In this document: piece after piece, positions 37,091-51,900 of the stretch
Numbering within the stretch: position 1 is the first letter of the stretch
How the letters are laid out: each line of letters opens with the position of its first letter
Origin: Struthidea cinerea
Taxonomy: Eukaryota; Chordata; Aves; Passeriformes; Corcoracidae
Reading direction: 5' to 3'
Assembly: GCA_013397865.1 (NCBI GenBank)
Contig: VZTI01003646.1
Span: 988,373-1,052,372, forward strand
DNA: 64,000 bases
Program-made: the position numbers and the translations under genes
Notes under the pieces: generated by a model
The model's database searches: none
Seen by the model: the letters and a program-made list of their open reading frames with translations, nothing else
What the model was told of the DNA's origin: nothing

Positions 37091-38351
37091 CCGCTTGGAA
37101 AAAACACCACCCCCTCCAAACTACCTCGCTGAAAGAAAGGAAAATTCACGTCCAAGTCGGTTTGGTTGCTTTCAGCTGCTGAACAAAACGGGGTTGTTTC
37201 AGGCCTCGCCTGGTGCCTCCTTTATATTCACCCTTTCTCACTTTAAACCCCTCGACTGGCTCCGGCAGGCTGGAATATTTTTTCCTGGCAAGGTTGTTTT
37301 TTTCAGTCCCCTGGCAGGGTGGGGATGCTGGAGGCTTCTCTTTTCCAGGGGGTTTGAAAACAGTACTACATGTTTGTGCCTGGCAAAACAAATTAAAGAA
37401 GCTGGACTGAGGGGCAGGGGAAGTGCCAGCTTTTTGTGGCCCTGAAGTGGCTACTGAACCACCAGCACTGGGGGGAAGAAGGGAGCAGCTCTTCCAGTGC
37501 TTCCAACAAGGAGCTGAGAGGAGGAGAAGCCAGGACAAGGAATTCCTTAATGCCTTCTGGTATTCATGGCCCCCAATATCCCAAAGCTGAAAGGAAAGCC
37601 CTGATCTGCCTCTGCATTTCCCCCCAGACACATCAAAGCTGTTCCCGCAGGGATAACCCTACCTTTTCCCAAGGGCAGCATCCTGCCTTCCCAGCACAAA
37701 GCACACACAGACCAAGACAAGCGTCTGTCCTGAGCCCAGGCCTTATTCGGGGTTGAGATTGGCTGGATTGGGAGCAGCTGTGGCAGCTCTGGGACCGGCT
37801 GCTGGAGTGCCCGGTGCTGAGGGGATCCAGGAGAGCACTGGGAAGCTGATAGGGTGCTCCTCATGTGCTGGGGAGAAGGCCAGGGCTGTGTCCTGGGGGC
37901 AAGAGGGACAGGATAGGCAGGAGTGGGTGCACCCAAAGCACCAAGCTGGAGGAGTCCCAGGCAGGGTCTGGAGGGGGATCTCTGCACTATTCCTGTCCCC
38001 AGCCTGTGCCCAAAATGGCTCTGAAGCCACTTGGGCATCTTGGAGCATCTACAGGGCCAGGGGTACTCCCTGTCAACCCCAGGAGCTCCCTGCAGGGCCA
38101 GGGAAGGCTTTTCCCAGGGTTGGGAGCAGCTCCCAGGGCTCAGGACACCAGGCATAGCCAACCTTGTGTCACATAGGTGGTGTGTAACCACTGTCTCACC
38201 GAGGGTGGTTCATGCCTCAGTTTCCCCACAGGGAATTGCTGCACAGCTGTGGAAGTGGGTGAGAGCTCCTGGGACTGGGTGTACAAGCAGAGCTGGGCTG
38301 GGGAAAGGAAACAAGGAGGCAAAAGGGCTTTTTTCTTCTCATTTTTTTTTC

Positions 38352-38357
38352 TTTATT
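38352..38357 (-). terminator. FOXJ1: Candidate FOXJ1 poly(A) signal
   Basis: AATAAA on the minus strand, about 1.59 kb past the FOXJ1 stop. It is the first canonical minus-strand signal I find downstream, implying a 3' UTR from 39946 to about 38335. Confidence 0.5.
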
Positions 38358-39946
38358 ATTATTTTTTTTTTAATTTGTAAATAACTTTGCATGAAAAAAA
38401 GTTAAATTGCACAAGTATCTCTGTAGTTCTCCAACATAATCCCCAAAGCAGGAAAACAGAAGAAAAACAGCGAGTAAAGAGAAACATTGTCAATACAAAC
38501 AACTACACTGACCCCAAAGCCCCTCCTAAGTGCTTTTGTAACCAAAACAGAATCTATTTACAATCTTCCATTTCTTTTGCCAAGTCTAAGACACACCACT
38601 AAAATGCCAGCTTCTACTTGCTCCTACCTAATGGCTGCTCTACCTCTCACAGCCTACAGCAAAGGAGAGGCAAAGAATCCGGTTCTTGAGAGCTTCAAGT
38701 CAAGTTTCAGCAGAGTTTGGCCCTGCTCCCAAAATATTTCCAGGCTACCTTGCACTGACCCTGCCACGCTCTTGCTGCCCACTGAGCCAAAGGGCCAAAG
38801 CTTCTCTTTGTGTCAATCCCAACGTCTCTCCCGGCTGGATGGGACTTCATTTCCACAGCTGTCCCCAGAGCCTGTTGCACGCACAGTCTTTGGCCTGAGC
38901 TCCCGGATGGAGCCTGAACGTGGATTTCTTTCCTCCTCGGTCCCACCTGGGAGCAATCGGTGTGGAGCGTCTCCATCACCACCAGGGCCAGGCCGTGGGG
39001 TTTTCCTTGCACTCGGAGCCTGATGGAAGAGCTGGAGAAGCGAAGAACAACAGCCTCAGACCAAAAAAGCGGAGAGGGGCTATGTCAGTGGGTGAAAGAG
39101 AGGGTTCATGGTGCTCCAGACCCTTTGGCAACTGCAGCAAGGATTTTGGGTACAAAAAATACAAAAGCCAGTTTTGGGAGCACCCCGGTCCCTGCTGCTC
39201 CTCTCCTGCCAGGGCCAATTCCTGGATTCTTCACAAAACCTGTTGGTGCAGGAGTCCTCCCTTGTGTGGTCTTGTTTTACAGAACAGTGAACACAAAAAT
39301 AAAACAACTCTCAAACTGCATTTCCAGTCTTCCCCCCCCCCTTAAGAAATTCTAGTGCTAAAAAATATAGATTTCTTTGAATATATAATATATAATAGAT
39401 TATATAAAAACATCTAAAGAGGCACACTTGCTGAATTTATAAACCTTTCTTCCTCCCTAGGCACAAGTCAACTGGGATGTTGAACTTGGAGAATCCAGAA
39501 GGGACCTGTATTTTCTTACCAGCTAATTATCACACTGTACCTACCAACTGCACTGAGACAGAAAAAGGAAAGACAGAGAGAAACAGAGAGACAAAGAGGT
39601 GTGGAAATTGCACTTAAGTCTATCAAGTCCTAAGCCACCAGGAATCTCATGTCTTAGATGGGATTTTGCAGGTAATTTTAGCCCTGATGGAAAAGAACCC
39701 ATCGTAATTCACATTTCTTTTTTTTTTTTAAGTAAAATGTAAAAAAATAAGTAGTGTTAACTTTCTTCTCTTGAGAAAACTAGAGACCTCTGAGGTGTCC
39801 TTTAGAGACACAGCAGGCAGTTCCTGGGGTGGTGGGTTTTTCCCTGGTGTTTCTGGGAATAACCTTACAATGAAGTCACCATGGGCATCTCTAGGAAATC
39901 TTGTCCCTTGTAAGCCCCAGCTTGGGGAAAGCATCCTACAAAAGTC

Positions 39947-43965
<4,019 letters not shown>

Positions 43966-44263
43966 GCCTCCCTCAGTGCTCCCCGGGCTGCACGTGAAGG
44001 GGAGGGGAGGGATGGGGCAGATCCTGCAATAACAACAGGGACAGGGGTGAGGTTCCCCAAGGTGCAGTCTCTCTCTGACAGCCCTGGGTGCTCCCGGAGC
44101 TGCTGGGTGAGACCCATCCCTGGCGTGCTGTGCAAGGGACCTGCAACACCTGCCCCGAGGGGTTTTAGCACCCTTGAACCTCGGGGAAATTCCCTCAAAC
44201 TCCTATGCCTCAGTGTCACCCACTGACCTACTGCCCAGCAAGCTGTTGGCTGAACAAAGAATT

Positions 44264-44281
44264 AAAAAAAAAAAAAAAAAA
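44264..44281. repeat. A tract at gap edge
   Basis: 18 A immediately before the N gap, a likely cause of the assembly break. Confidence 0.9.
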
Positions 44282-44954
44282 NNNNNNNNNNNNNNNNNNN
44301 NNNNNNNNNNNNNNNNNNNNNNNNNNNNNNNNNNNNNNNNNNNNNNNNNNNNNNNNNNNNNNNNNNNNNNNNNNNNNNNNNNNNNNNNNNNNNNNNNNNN
44401 NNNNNNNNNNNNNNNNNNNNNNNNNNNNNNNNNNNNNNNNNNNNNNNNNNNNNNNNNNNNNNNNNNNNNNNNNNNNNNNNNNNNNNNNNNNNNNNNNNNN
44501 NNNNNNNNNNNNNNNNNNNNNNNNNNNNNNNNNNNNNNNNNNNNNNNNNNNNNNNNNNNNNNNNNNNNNNNNNNNNNNNNNNNNNNNNNNNNNNNNNNNN
44601 NNNNNNNNNNNNNNNNNNNNNNNNNNNNNNNNNNNNNNNNNNNNNNNNNNNNNNNNNNNNNNNNNNNNNNNNNNNNNNNNNNNNNNNNNNNNNNNNNNNN
44701 NNNNNNNNNNNNNNNNNNNNNNNNNNNNNNNNNNNNNNNNNNNNNNNNNNNNNNNNNNNNNNNNNNNNNNNNNNNNNNNNNNNNNNNNNNNNNNNNNNNN
44801 NNNNNNNNNNNNNNNNNNNNNNNNNNNNNNNNNNNNNNNNNNNNNNNNNNNNNNNNNNNNNNNNNNNNNNNNNNNNNNNNNNNNNNNNNNNNNNNNNNNN
44901 NNNNNNNNNNNNNNNNNNNNNNNNNNNNNNNNNNNNNNNNNNNNNNNNNNNNNN
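44282..44954. other. Assembly gap, 673 N
   Basis: Run of N covering the expected FOXJ1 noncoding exon 1/proximal promoter. Open frames crossing it are artefacts. Confidence 1.
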
Positions 44955-45097
44955 GGGGAAAGAGAAGCCCGGTGGGTGTCCGGGTGCCCCGTGCCGGCCG
45001 CCTGCGGTGTGCCCGGGCCGGGCCGTGCCCGCCGAGCCGCCGTGAGCCGCGGCCGCCCCGGCGCGGGGTTAAGTAGCGGCTCCCAGAGGCTTCGCGC

Positions 45098-45111
45098 GTT
45101 GCCGCGGCGAC
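45098..45111. promoter_or_regulatory. X-box 1 (RFX site)
   Basis: GTTGCCGCGGCGAC fits the RFX consensus RYYNYY-N(1-3)-RRNRAC at every fixed position. Confidence 0.75.
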
Positions 45112-45121
45112 GCCACGCCCC

Positions 45122-45128
45122 GTAAACA
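45122..45128. promoter_or_regulatory. Forkhead consensus site
   Basis: GTAAACA, the RYAAAYA forkhead core, between the two X-boxes. Could serve FOXJ1 autoregulation. Confidence 0.5.
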
Positions 45129-45155
45129 TCCTCCGGCCACGCCATTGGCCCGCGC

Positions 45156-45169
45156 GTTGCCATGGGGAC
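45156..45169. promoter_or_regulatory. X-box 2 (RFX site)
   Basis: GTTGCCATGGGGAC is a full match to the RFX X-box consensus, 58 bp from X-box 1. Confidence 0.8.
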
Positions 45170-45299
45170 GGGGGCGGGTCCCGGGGATGCTGCGGGAGCC
45201 CAAGGCAGCCCGGAGAGGTGAGGAGGCTCCCGGGTGACCTTACCGCGGCTGTGCGGTGCCTGAAGGGAGCTGTAAGAAAGCTGGAGGGCGACTTCTGGC

Positions 45300-45573
45300 A
45301 CGGGGGTGTGGTGGTAGCACAAAGGGGAATGGCTTCAAACCGAAAGACGGTGGGTTTAGGTCGGATTTTAGGAAGAAATTATTGTGAGGGTGGTGGAACA
45401 GGTTGCCCAGAGAAGCTGTGGCTGCCCCATCCCTGGAATAGTTTCAAGGCCAGGTTGGATGGGGCTTGGAGCAACCTGGGATAGTGGAAGGTGTCCTTGC
45501 CTGTGGTGTGGGGGGATTGGAACTGGATGAGCTTCAATGTTCCTTCCAACTCAAACCGTTCTGTGATTCTATG
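45300..45573 (+). mobile_element. CR1 retrotransposon 3' end
   Basis: Typical CR1 sequence: AGGAAGAAATTATTGTGAGG, GGTTGCCCAGAGAAGCTGTG, GCCAGGTTGGATGGGGCTTG, ending TGTGATTCTATGA. 5'-truncated, plus strand. The left edge is approximate. Confidence 0.92.
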
Positions 45574-45869
45574 AAAACCTGAGTCCTGCCCCTCCGGGGG
45601 CAACCCCAGCCTTCTTCCTCCTACCTGTGCCCCCATCCCGTTTCTTGCTGCTGAGGCACCCACAGCAATGAGGGCAAAGCTGAAGTGGGGCTGGGAGACT
45701 CCAAAAATAAAGGATGGAGTCTGCCTTTATTTAATTCAAAAATTTACAGCCACAGGCTTCTCTAAGAAATCCCTGCCCCCCTCACTGCCATGCCGAGGGC
45801 TTTAACGGAGGTCAGGGAGATCCCTTTAAAGGATCTGACCATGTGCAAGCCATCCCCCCCCCAGCTTGT

Positions 45870-45935
45870 TCGGTCATGGGTTGGACTCAATGATCTCAGA
45901 GGTCTTTTCCAATCTGATTGATTCTGATTTTGACT
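45870..45935 (+). mobile_element. Second CR1 3' terminus, degraded
   Basis: GGTTGGACTCAATGATCTCA and the following AGAGGTCTTTTCCAA match the CR1 3' end, followed by TTCTGATT-like terminal repeats. Confidence 0.75.
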
Positions 45936-46482
45936 CTGATTCAGCTGCAAGTTCCTTCCCCCCACCATCATCAGCCCCTTCAACTGAACCCAAATTATAA
46001 GCCCCCCTTACAGCCCTCCTCACCTTCAAGACTTCAGCTCCCAGCACACATTTTCTTCCCCCCCACTGGAGGGATTTCTCTTGCATGAGTTCACAGCTCT
46101 TTGTTGCTCCTCTTCTGCCCCAGGAAAAGTTCCCTCTGGGTGTCCTCATCCACCCCAGCAGTGACAGAGGCCACCCACACCACACACCAGGAAGACGCCT
46201 CTACCCCAGGCCAGACTTTTCCTGCAGAGGTTTAGTTTGCATTTGCCCTTTCTACATCCTGGCAGGATTTAGGATGGTTGGGAATGCAGGTTGGAAGGGA
46301 CCTTGGGAAGTGTTTTAGGACATTTGAAACAGCTGGGCTGGTTTGGAGAAGGTACCTGGGTGACAGGTGAGTGGGTGCTCCCAGCCAAAAAGGGTTTTTA
46401 CCCACCAAGCCCCCCAAACCCCAACCGCCCTCACCCTGCGACCACAAAATTACTCTGGACACTTGGTCGACATAAGATACCC

Positions 46483-46488
46483 TTTATT
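46483..46488 (-). terminator. RNF157: Candidate distal RNF157 poly(A) signal
   Basis: AATAAA on the minus strand about 2.35 kb past the more distal stop codon; compatible with a long 3' UTR. Another signal is at 49014-49009. Confidence 0.35.
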
Positions 46489-48320
46489 AAACATACTCTT
46501 AAAATCCAAAACATGCTCAAAGCAAAATCATAAGCAGCAATCTGGTTTCCTTCCTTAAATCCCTGACACGAGGGTCACTGGAACAAGGGGCTGCCCCGTG
46601 AGACCAGGGGCTGTCACCTTTCACCCCACACTCCTGCCTGCCCCTTATCCCTTCTGGGTGGCCGAGGACAGCACTGGTGTCACCCATGCCCAAATCCCGT
46701 CTCTCCTGTGCCACCCAGAGGATGGATTCTTTGCTCACAGCCAGGCAGCAGCATTGCTCGGCCGCAGCATCCTCCCGGCTCCTCTCCATCTGGGTGTGCA
46801 GCCGCCCCGTGAGCTTGTCTGGCTGCTCCTGCAGCCGTGGGGACACCGCTCAGAGAAGCCAGAAAACCCTCACGGTCACTCCTAGGACCTCCTCGTTCTA
46901 CTGGCAGCCACAAGCACCGTTGCACCCTGTGCCAGGGTGCCAGGCCAGCTGTCCTTGTCCCCTTTGAAACCATGAGGAAGGTTGGGCTTTTTTGGTGGAC
47001 GAGGTGCCCCTGGAGCATCAGCCCGATTTTCTCTCCCCTGCCCAGGCTGGAGACTTAGGGAAGAGAAGGCTGCCGTGGTTTTCTCAGCTCAGCATGATGG
47101 TGAACCTCCCAAGCTCTCCCCGTGGGGTGCTGGTGGCTCCTCGGGGCTGGGACACCCAGCACGTCCCCAAACGGGGCACAAGGCTTGTCCCCGCCACTCC
47201 AGCCCTCCCTGCTGCTTGCAGCTCCCACCTCACGTGCCACAGGACGGCGTTTTGGAGCTGTCACCCCCTCACATCAAGCACCCAGCCCTGGGTTCCCAGG
47301 GAGGAGTTTGGGAGCTGCTGAGCTTACAGGAGCTGCTGAGCCAGCCCAGAGGAGAGAGCAGTGGGACGGCCGGCTCCAAACCCACCTCTGGCCGGACCCA
47401 CACTGGGGCCACAGAGCAAGTAGCCACCATGGCCCTGGCTGTGAGCCAGGCAGAGAACACACCCCCAGCCTCCAAAAGGGCTTCATCCCTCTTTGGGAGC
47501 CACAGCCATCATCAGCACAGCCCGTGCTCTGTCGTGGGGATGGCACTGGCAACCTGCTTCCCACACACAGCCCTCCAGGGACGCTGCCTTCAGTGCATGA
47601 ACACCTCTGTGCTAAGGTGGCTCTGAAACGCAGCTGCCTCCTGCAAAGAGGAGGTGGCCTTTGCTACCACAGCCGTGTGACAAAACCAGGTGGGGAAAAG
47701 GGAGGCTCAGCTTCCCACCCTGGGCTGCCCCAAACAGCTCCAGAGCCCGGTAGATTGGGATGCAGGGTCTGATGCTCCTCAAGCTGGTTTCTGACTGTCC
47801 CTGATGCTTTCTGGAGTGGAGCCTGGCCTCTGCCAGTGGCTCCACCAGGCCCCCGAGGTCTGTGGCTTTATCCCTACTCCTTTACTATCCCTGTGTGTCT
47901 GCCCCTGGAACAAAACCCACTCGTGCTCTCAGCCCAATGCTGGCCAGAGGGATGGGGATGGAGATGGGGGGCAGCTCCCACACCCTCATCCACCCCTTGC
48001 TACAAAGTGTTATGGGGAGGGCAGGACGGGTGGGATGGGGGTGACACTTTTGGCACTTGTTCCAGAGAGAGGGCGCAGCCCAGAGCCCTGAGCTCACCGC
48101 AGGGCGGAAGACAGAGAGGATAAATTATCAATCCCCAGGGGCTGGTGACCGGGCTGGGGGCGGTACCAGGTCTCCTGCCCACCCCTGCCACCCTGCTCCG
48201 TGCCCTGGGGAAGAGCAACCTCGGGGCCAGGGCGAGGAGCCCAGGGGCTGCTCAGGAGGAGAGCAGAAGGACGGGAGCTATGAGGGCACCATCACTGCCA
48301 GTGCATTAATGGGGACATCC

Positions 48321-48364
48321 CACGGCATGGGGACAGCCCACGGCATGGGGACAGCCCACGGCAG
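48321..48364. repeat. 18-bp tandem repeat
   Basis: CACGGCATGGGGACAGCC twice (48321-48338, 48339-48356) plus CACGGCAG, in the presumed RNF157 3' UTR. Confidence 0.9.
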
Positions 48365-48827
48365 GACAGGGGCATGAGCCAGCAAACCTGGGGGGGGCCG
48401 GCCCCCCATGAAAGTCACCAGCTCATGCACCGAGGATGCCAATCCCAACACTCACCCTTTAACCCGCACCCCTGAACACCGTCCTCCCACCGTCCCCACC
48501 CACCCACATCCCAGAACCCCCTTGGTGAGGTGACCCTGTCCCATCTGCTCCACACATGGGAGGAGAGGAGCCTGGGGGTGGAAGATGACCGGGGGGTAGG
48601 AGGGGACCCCAGCCCGTCCCCGTTAGGGCTGGAGAATGGGAAGGTGCTAAAGGGGGGCTCCAAAATGACATGGCTTTCAGCCCCCAAGGAAAAGTCGAGG
48701 TTACCGTCTTTTCTTTTGAAAATCAGTCCCGGTACAGCCGAGGGGTGGCGGTGGCGATGCCCACGGTGCCCGGACACCAGGGTCCCTCAGGGTGGGCGAG
48801 GCTCTGTGCCCCGCCGAGGCCGAGCCC

Positions 48828-48931
48828 TCACACGGGCAGGGCGGCCGCTGCCTGCTCCGGGTCCCGGGGGCCGGCGGGCCGGTGGGGCCAGGTCTGCTGC
48901 AGCCCCACGTTGTTGTTGGCTGCCTCTGGGC
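48828..48931 (-). CDS. RNF157: RNF157 candidate alternative terminal exon
   Basis: Acceptor ctccccccag. If spliced directly to exon w16 it adds G, then [20 protein letters not shown] and 13 more residues before TGA at 48830-48828. If exon 49400-49440 is included, this sequence is 3' UTR. The GC-rich open frame alone is weak evidence. Confidence 0.4.
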
Positions 48932-51900
48932 CTGGGGGGAGCAAACAGGGGTTAGGGGCTCGCAAAGCCCACTGGTGCACTCGGCTCATTTTTCCACGGG
49001 GGATGCGATTTATTGTCCCAAAGTTACGCCCACCTCCCCAGCCCCCCCGGTGGGTTTTGGCTGCAGCGAGGGCTGGGGGTGCCTGCACTTACCTCTCCGG
49101 GCTGGGGGAGCCCCTTAAACCCCCAATTTCTCAGGAGCGCTGAGGGCCGAACGGGAAGCACAGCACGGCCGTCGCTGGGTTTAAATAACCCAAATGAAGG
49201 GGGCTGCCTGTGCCCCTCTGCCCGGCCAGAGGCCACTGCAGGTGCCCAGTGGGGCTGCAGGGCAGGCACAGAGGGATGTCCCCCTGGCCTGGGCACTGAG
49301 GGGGCCGCAATGCCAGAGCAAGGGGCGACAACCCAGCGCCAACCCCCCCGGGGGATGGGGCACGAGGCGGGCGCAGCTCTGGGGGTCTCATGGTCTCACC
49401 TATTCCTCAATGTTAATGGGGCAGGAGTCCGGCACGGCGGCTGCGTGGCAGGAGAGACCAGAAGGCACATGGTGAAGGCAGGAGCGGAGGCGGCGCGGGG
49501 ACACGGGGACATGCACACGAGCGAGCAAACGGGGTGACCGGGGGGCCTGGGGGTCTCGCCGCCTGCGAACGGGTCCGGGAAGGGGCCGGGGAGCTGCCGC
49601 CGGGCACGGGGTGAGGGGTCCCCATGCGTGGAGCCTCCCGGGGTTTCGTGCCAAGGGGAACCGAGGGGTGGACATGCTTGTGGTGCTGGGGCAGCTGGGT
49701 CCCCGCATGCCTCCTCTCCGGCTGCAGGCTCCCAGTTCAGGCAGCACCCTCCAGCTGGGGCAGGGTGATGGCAGAGCTCGGCCCGTGGCTTGTGTCCCAC
49801 CACCAAACCCATCAGAGGCTGCGTGGTGCCCTTAGGAAGGGGGTGCACCCCTAAGGCAGCTTGGCTGCACCCTCCAGCGAGGTTAAGCCCTGTGCCTAGA
49901 GCCAGAGGGACTGTGTGAGGGCATGCCAAGGCCAAGGGCTGAGGCTTTCTCGGAGGGGGAGCAACAAAATCCTGTTGCCTGCTGATTTATGGGAGGTGAC
50001 AGCTGCCATTTCGACTGGCTTTTCATGGCGAGCTCAGGCTGGAGAGCGAGGCACGTTAAGTCTGCAGATCCCGGAGGGGATGGATAATTAAACAGGACCG
50101 CGTGTACATGCACACGGAAATCCCATTAAGAGCTTGATACTGCCTAAGTCACTGCAGTGCCCCAGTGCAGAGACCCAGCTCTGCTCGGTGCACCCTTGCG
50201 AGGCTGCTGAGGAGCAGGGCTGGGGCAGCAGGACATGGAGCAGGGTACCAGCCCTGTACCCACCCAGCTCCCATCCCCTTGTGCTGCTGGAGGGGTCTCC
50301 CCTGCTGTCAGCAGCTGGCAGACCTGCCCCGGGCAGACCAGCTCCCAGATTCCATCCTGGTGAAACCCAATCGGCTCTCCCGGCCCACTGCTCACAGCTC
50401 GGAGCATCTGTGGCTTTAAATCAGCAAGAGCCCTGGTTTCAGGTTTTCTACAGCAGCTCCCCAGCCCTCCCCCCTTGGTGCCAGCCTTTCTGGCAGATGC
50501 CTTTCCCCAGTTTCTCTTTCCAAAGCTGTTTTTGCCACCCTGCCCCCAGCAGAGGCTGTGGCCATGGCCAGAGGATGCTCTGAGCCCTAGGGACAGCAAC
50601 CTGCGCTCTGCAGGATCCACACAGGGACACGGATCTATAGGTTTTGGTTAAACCTCGTGTCCTAAAATCCTGGCATGTGGCCTTTCGCCTCCTCCCAAAG
50701 CTGTTTCCCACCAGATTGAAATCTGCAGAGATTTCAAAAGAAGCTTTGAGGAACCACATCCCGCGCCTTCGTCCATTACAGGGAGGACAAAAACATCATT
50801 ATCAAATGTCACCAGCTTGGAGACTGTCCTAGATGTGGACTCCTGAACACCACAGATCTCAAGGGCCAGCATGCAACTGCCTTCCCTGCAATCAGTGAAC
50901 GGGGCTGGCACGCACTGGGTACAGGCCCTTAGCAATTTTATGAACGATACAGCCAAAACAAACCCACAAAATATCAAACACCCCCAGTCTGTCTCACCGT
51001 GAGCCTAAAGGACTGTAAATTTAAAGACACAAAGCTGATCTTAACTCCTTATGATACAGAAGCTGACTGTACCCTAGAGGGTTTAAGGGTGCTCAGCATA
51101 ACCCCCCACAACTGCTCCAAAAACTTCTCAAAAACCTACAAAATCGACTCGGAACATTTCAAGGTCAAATTGGTTGAACAACAACAAACATTGCTTAATC
51201 CTAGTCCTTAAAGAGATGCAGACCAATGTTTCTGCTATCAGACCAAAACGTTCACCCTTTTCAGGTACCTCCTCTCCTGGGTGGTTTTCCTGGCTAAACC
51301 AGAGGCTGTTACCTCGCACATCTAACTGATATACTGAGAACTGGGATAGGGGTATTGAACAGTATCAGTCTTGAAACTCTGCCTGATCAATTGGGTGCAA
51401 CCATTAATAATATGAGCACTACAGATCGACACTTAAAGCCTTCCTTATCTGCTCCTGGAAACACACAGTGGTCAGCTTCGAGTACCAAAATTATCCAAAT
51501 GCTAATGACCAACTGGCTGATGCTCTGGGAATTGCTCAAAGCAAAGTGTCTTCAGCACTCAGCTGTATTCCAGCTCAGTTGTGGCTACACTCTACCAGTG
51601 CTGGGATAATCACAGAATGGGAAAAGGGACTTCTATCCATTGAAATTTAAAAGGGCATTTCAATCCTGGCAGTCTTTAATCAAATTTCCTTATGCCCCCA
51701 TCACTAGTTAGGTCACAGCTTTTGTCTTAGCAATACACAGTGCTCCTGTGTATACCAAGCACCAAATCCTTGTGGTAGGAATGGGATTAGATCCATTGGA
51801 GCACTGAGCATGGGCTCAGAACAATCGTACACATGCATGGCAAACCACTGCTGTCGATGGTCATGTGGTGAGAGCACGACAGGGGTTTGTTTATATGTGA

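Larger units (their letters stand above)
30295..38340. other. Gene-poor interval between EXOC7 and FOXJ1
   Basis: No supported gene. Open frames are GC-rich shadows without splice or family support. Contents: CpG-rich blocks (31400-31650, 36830-37090), an 18-N gap, a 35-bp tandem duplication at 34027 and an A tract at 31280-31292. Confidence 0.65.
44955..45200 (-). promoter_or_regulatory. FOXJ1: FOXJ1 upstream CpG island with X-boxes
   Basis: Very GC-rich sequence about 1.0-1.2 kb upstream of the FOXJ1 start codon. It contains two X-box palindromes, a forkhead consensus and an inverted CCAAT box (ATTGG at 45144-45148). It is most simply the FOXJ1 promoter or 5' region, cut by the gap. Confidence 0.7.

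Noticed and set aside
44174..45322. Long open frames of 300-364 codons on both strands
   Set aside because: They exist only because N bases contain no stop codons; they cross the 673-bp gap.
46262..46320. GGTTGGAAGGGACCTTGGGAA, similar to the CR1 3' end in reverse
   Set aside because: Too short and diverged to call as a separate insertion.
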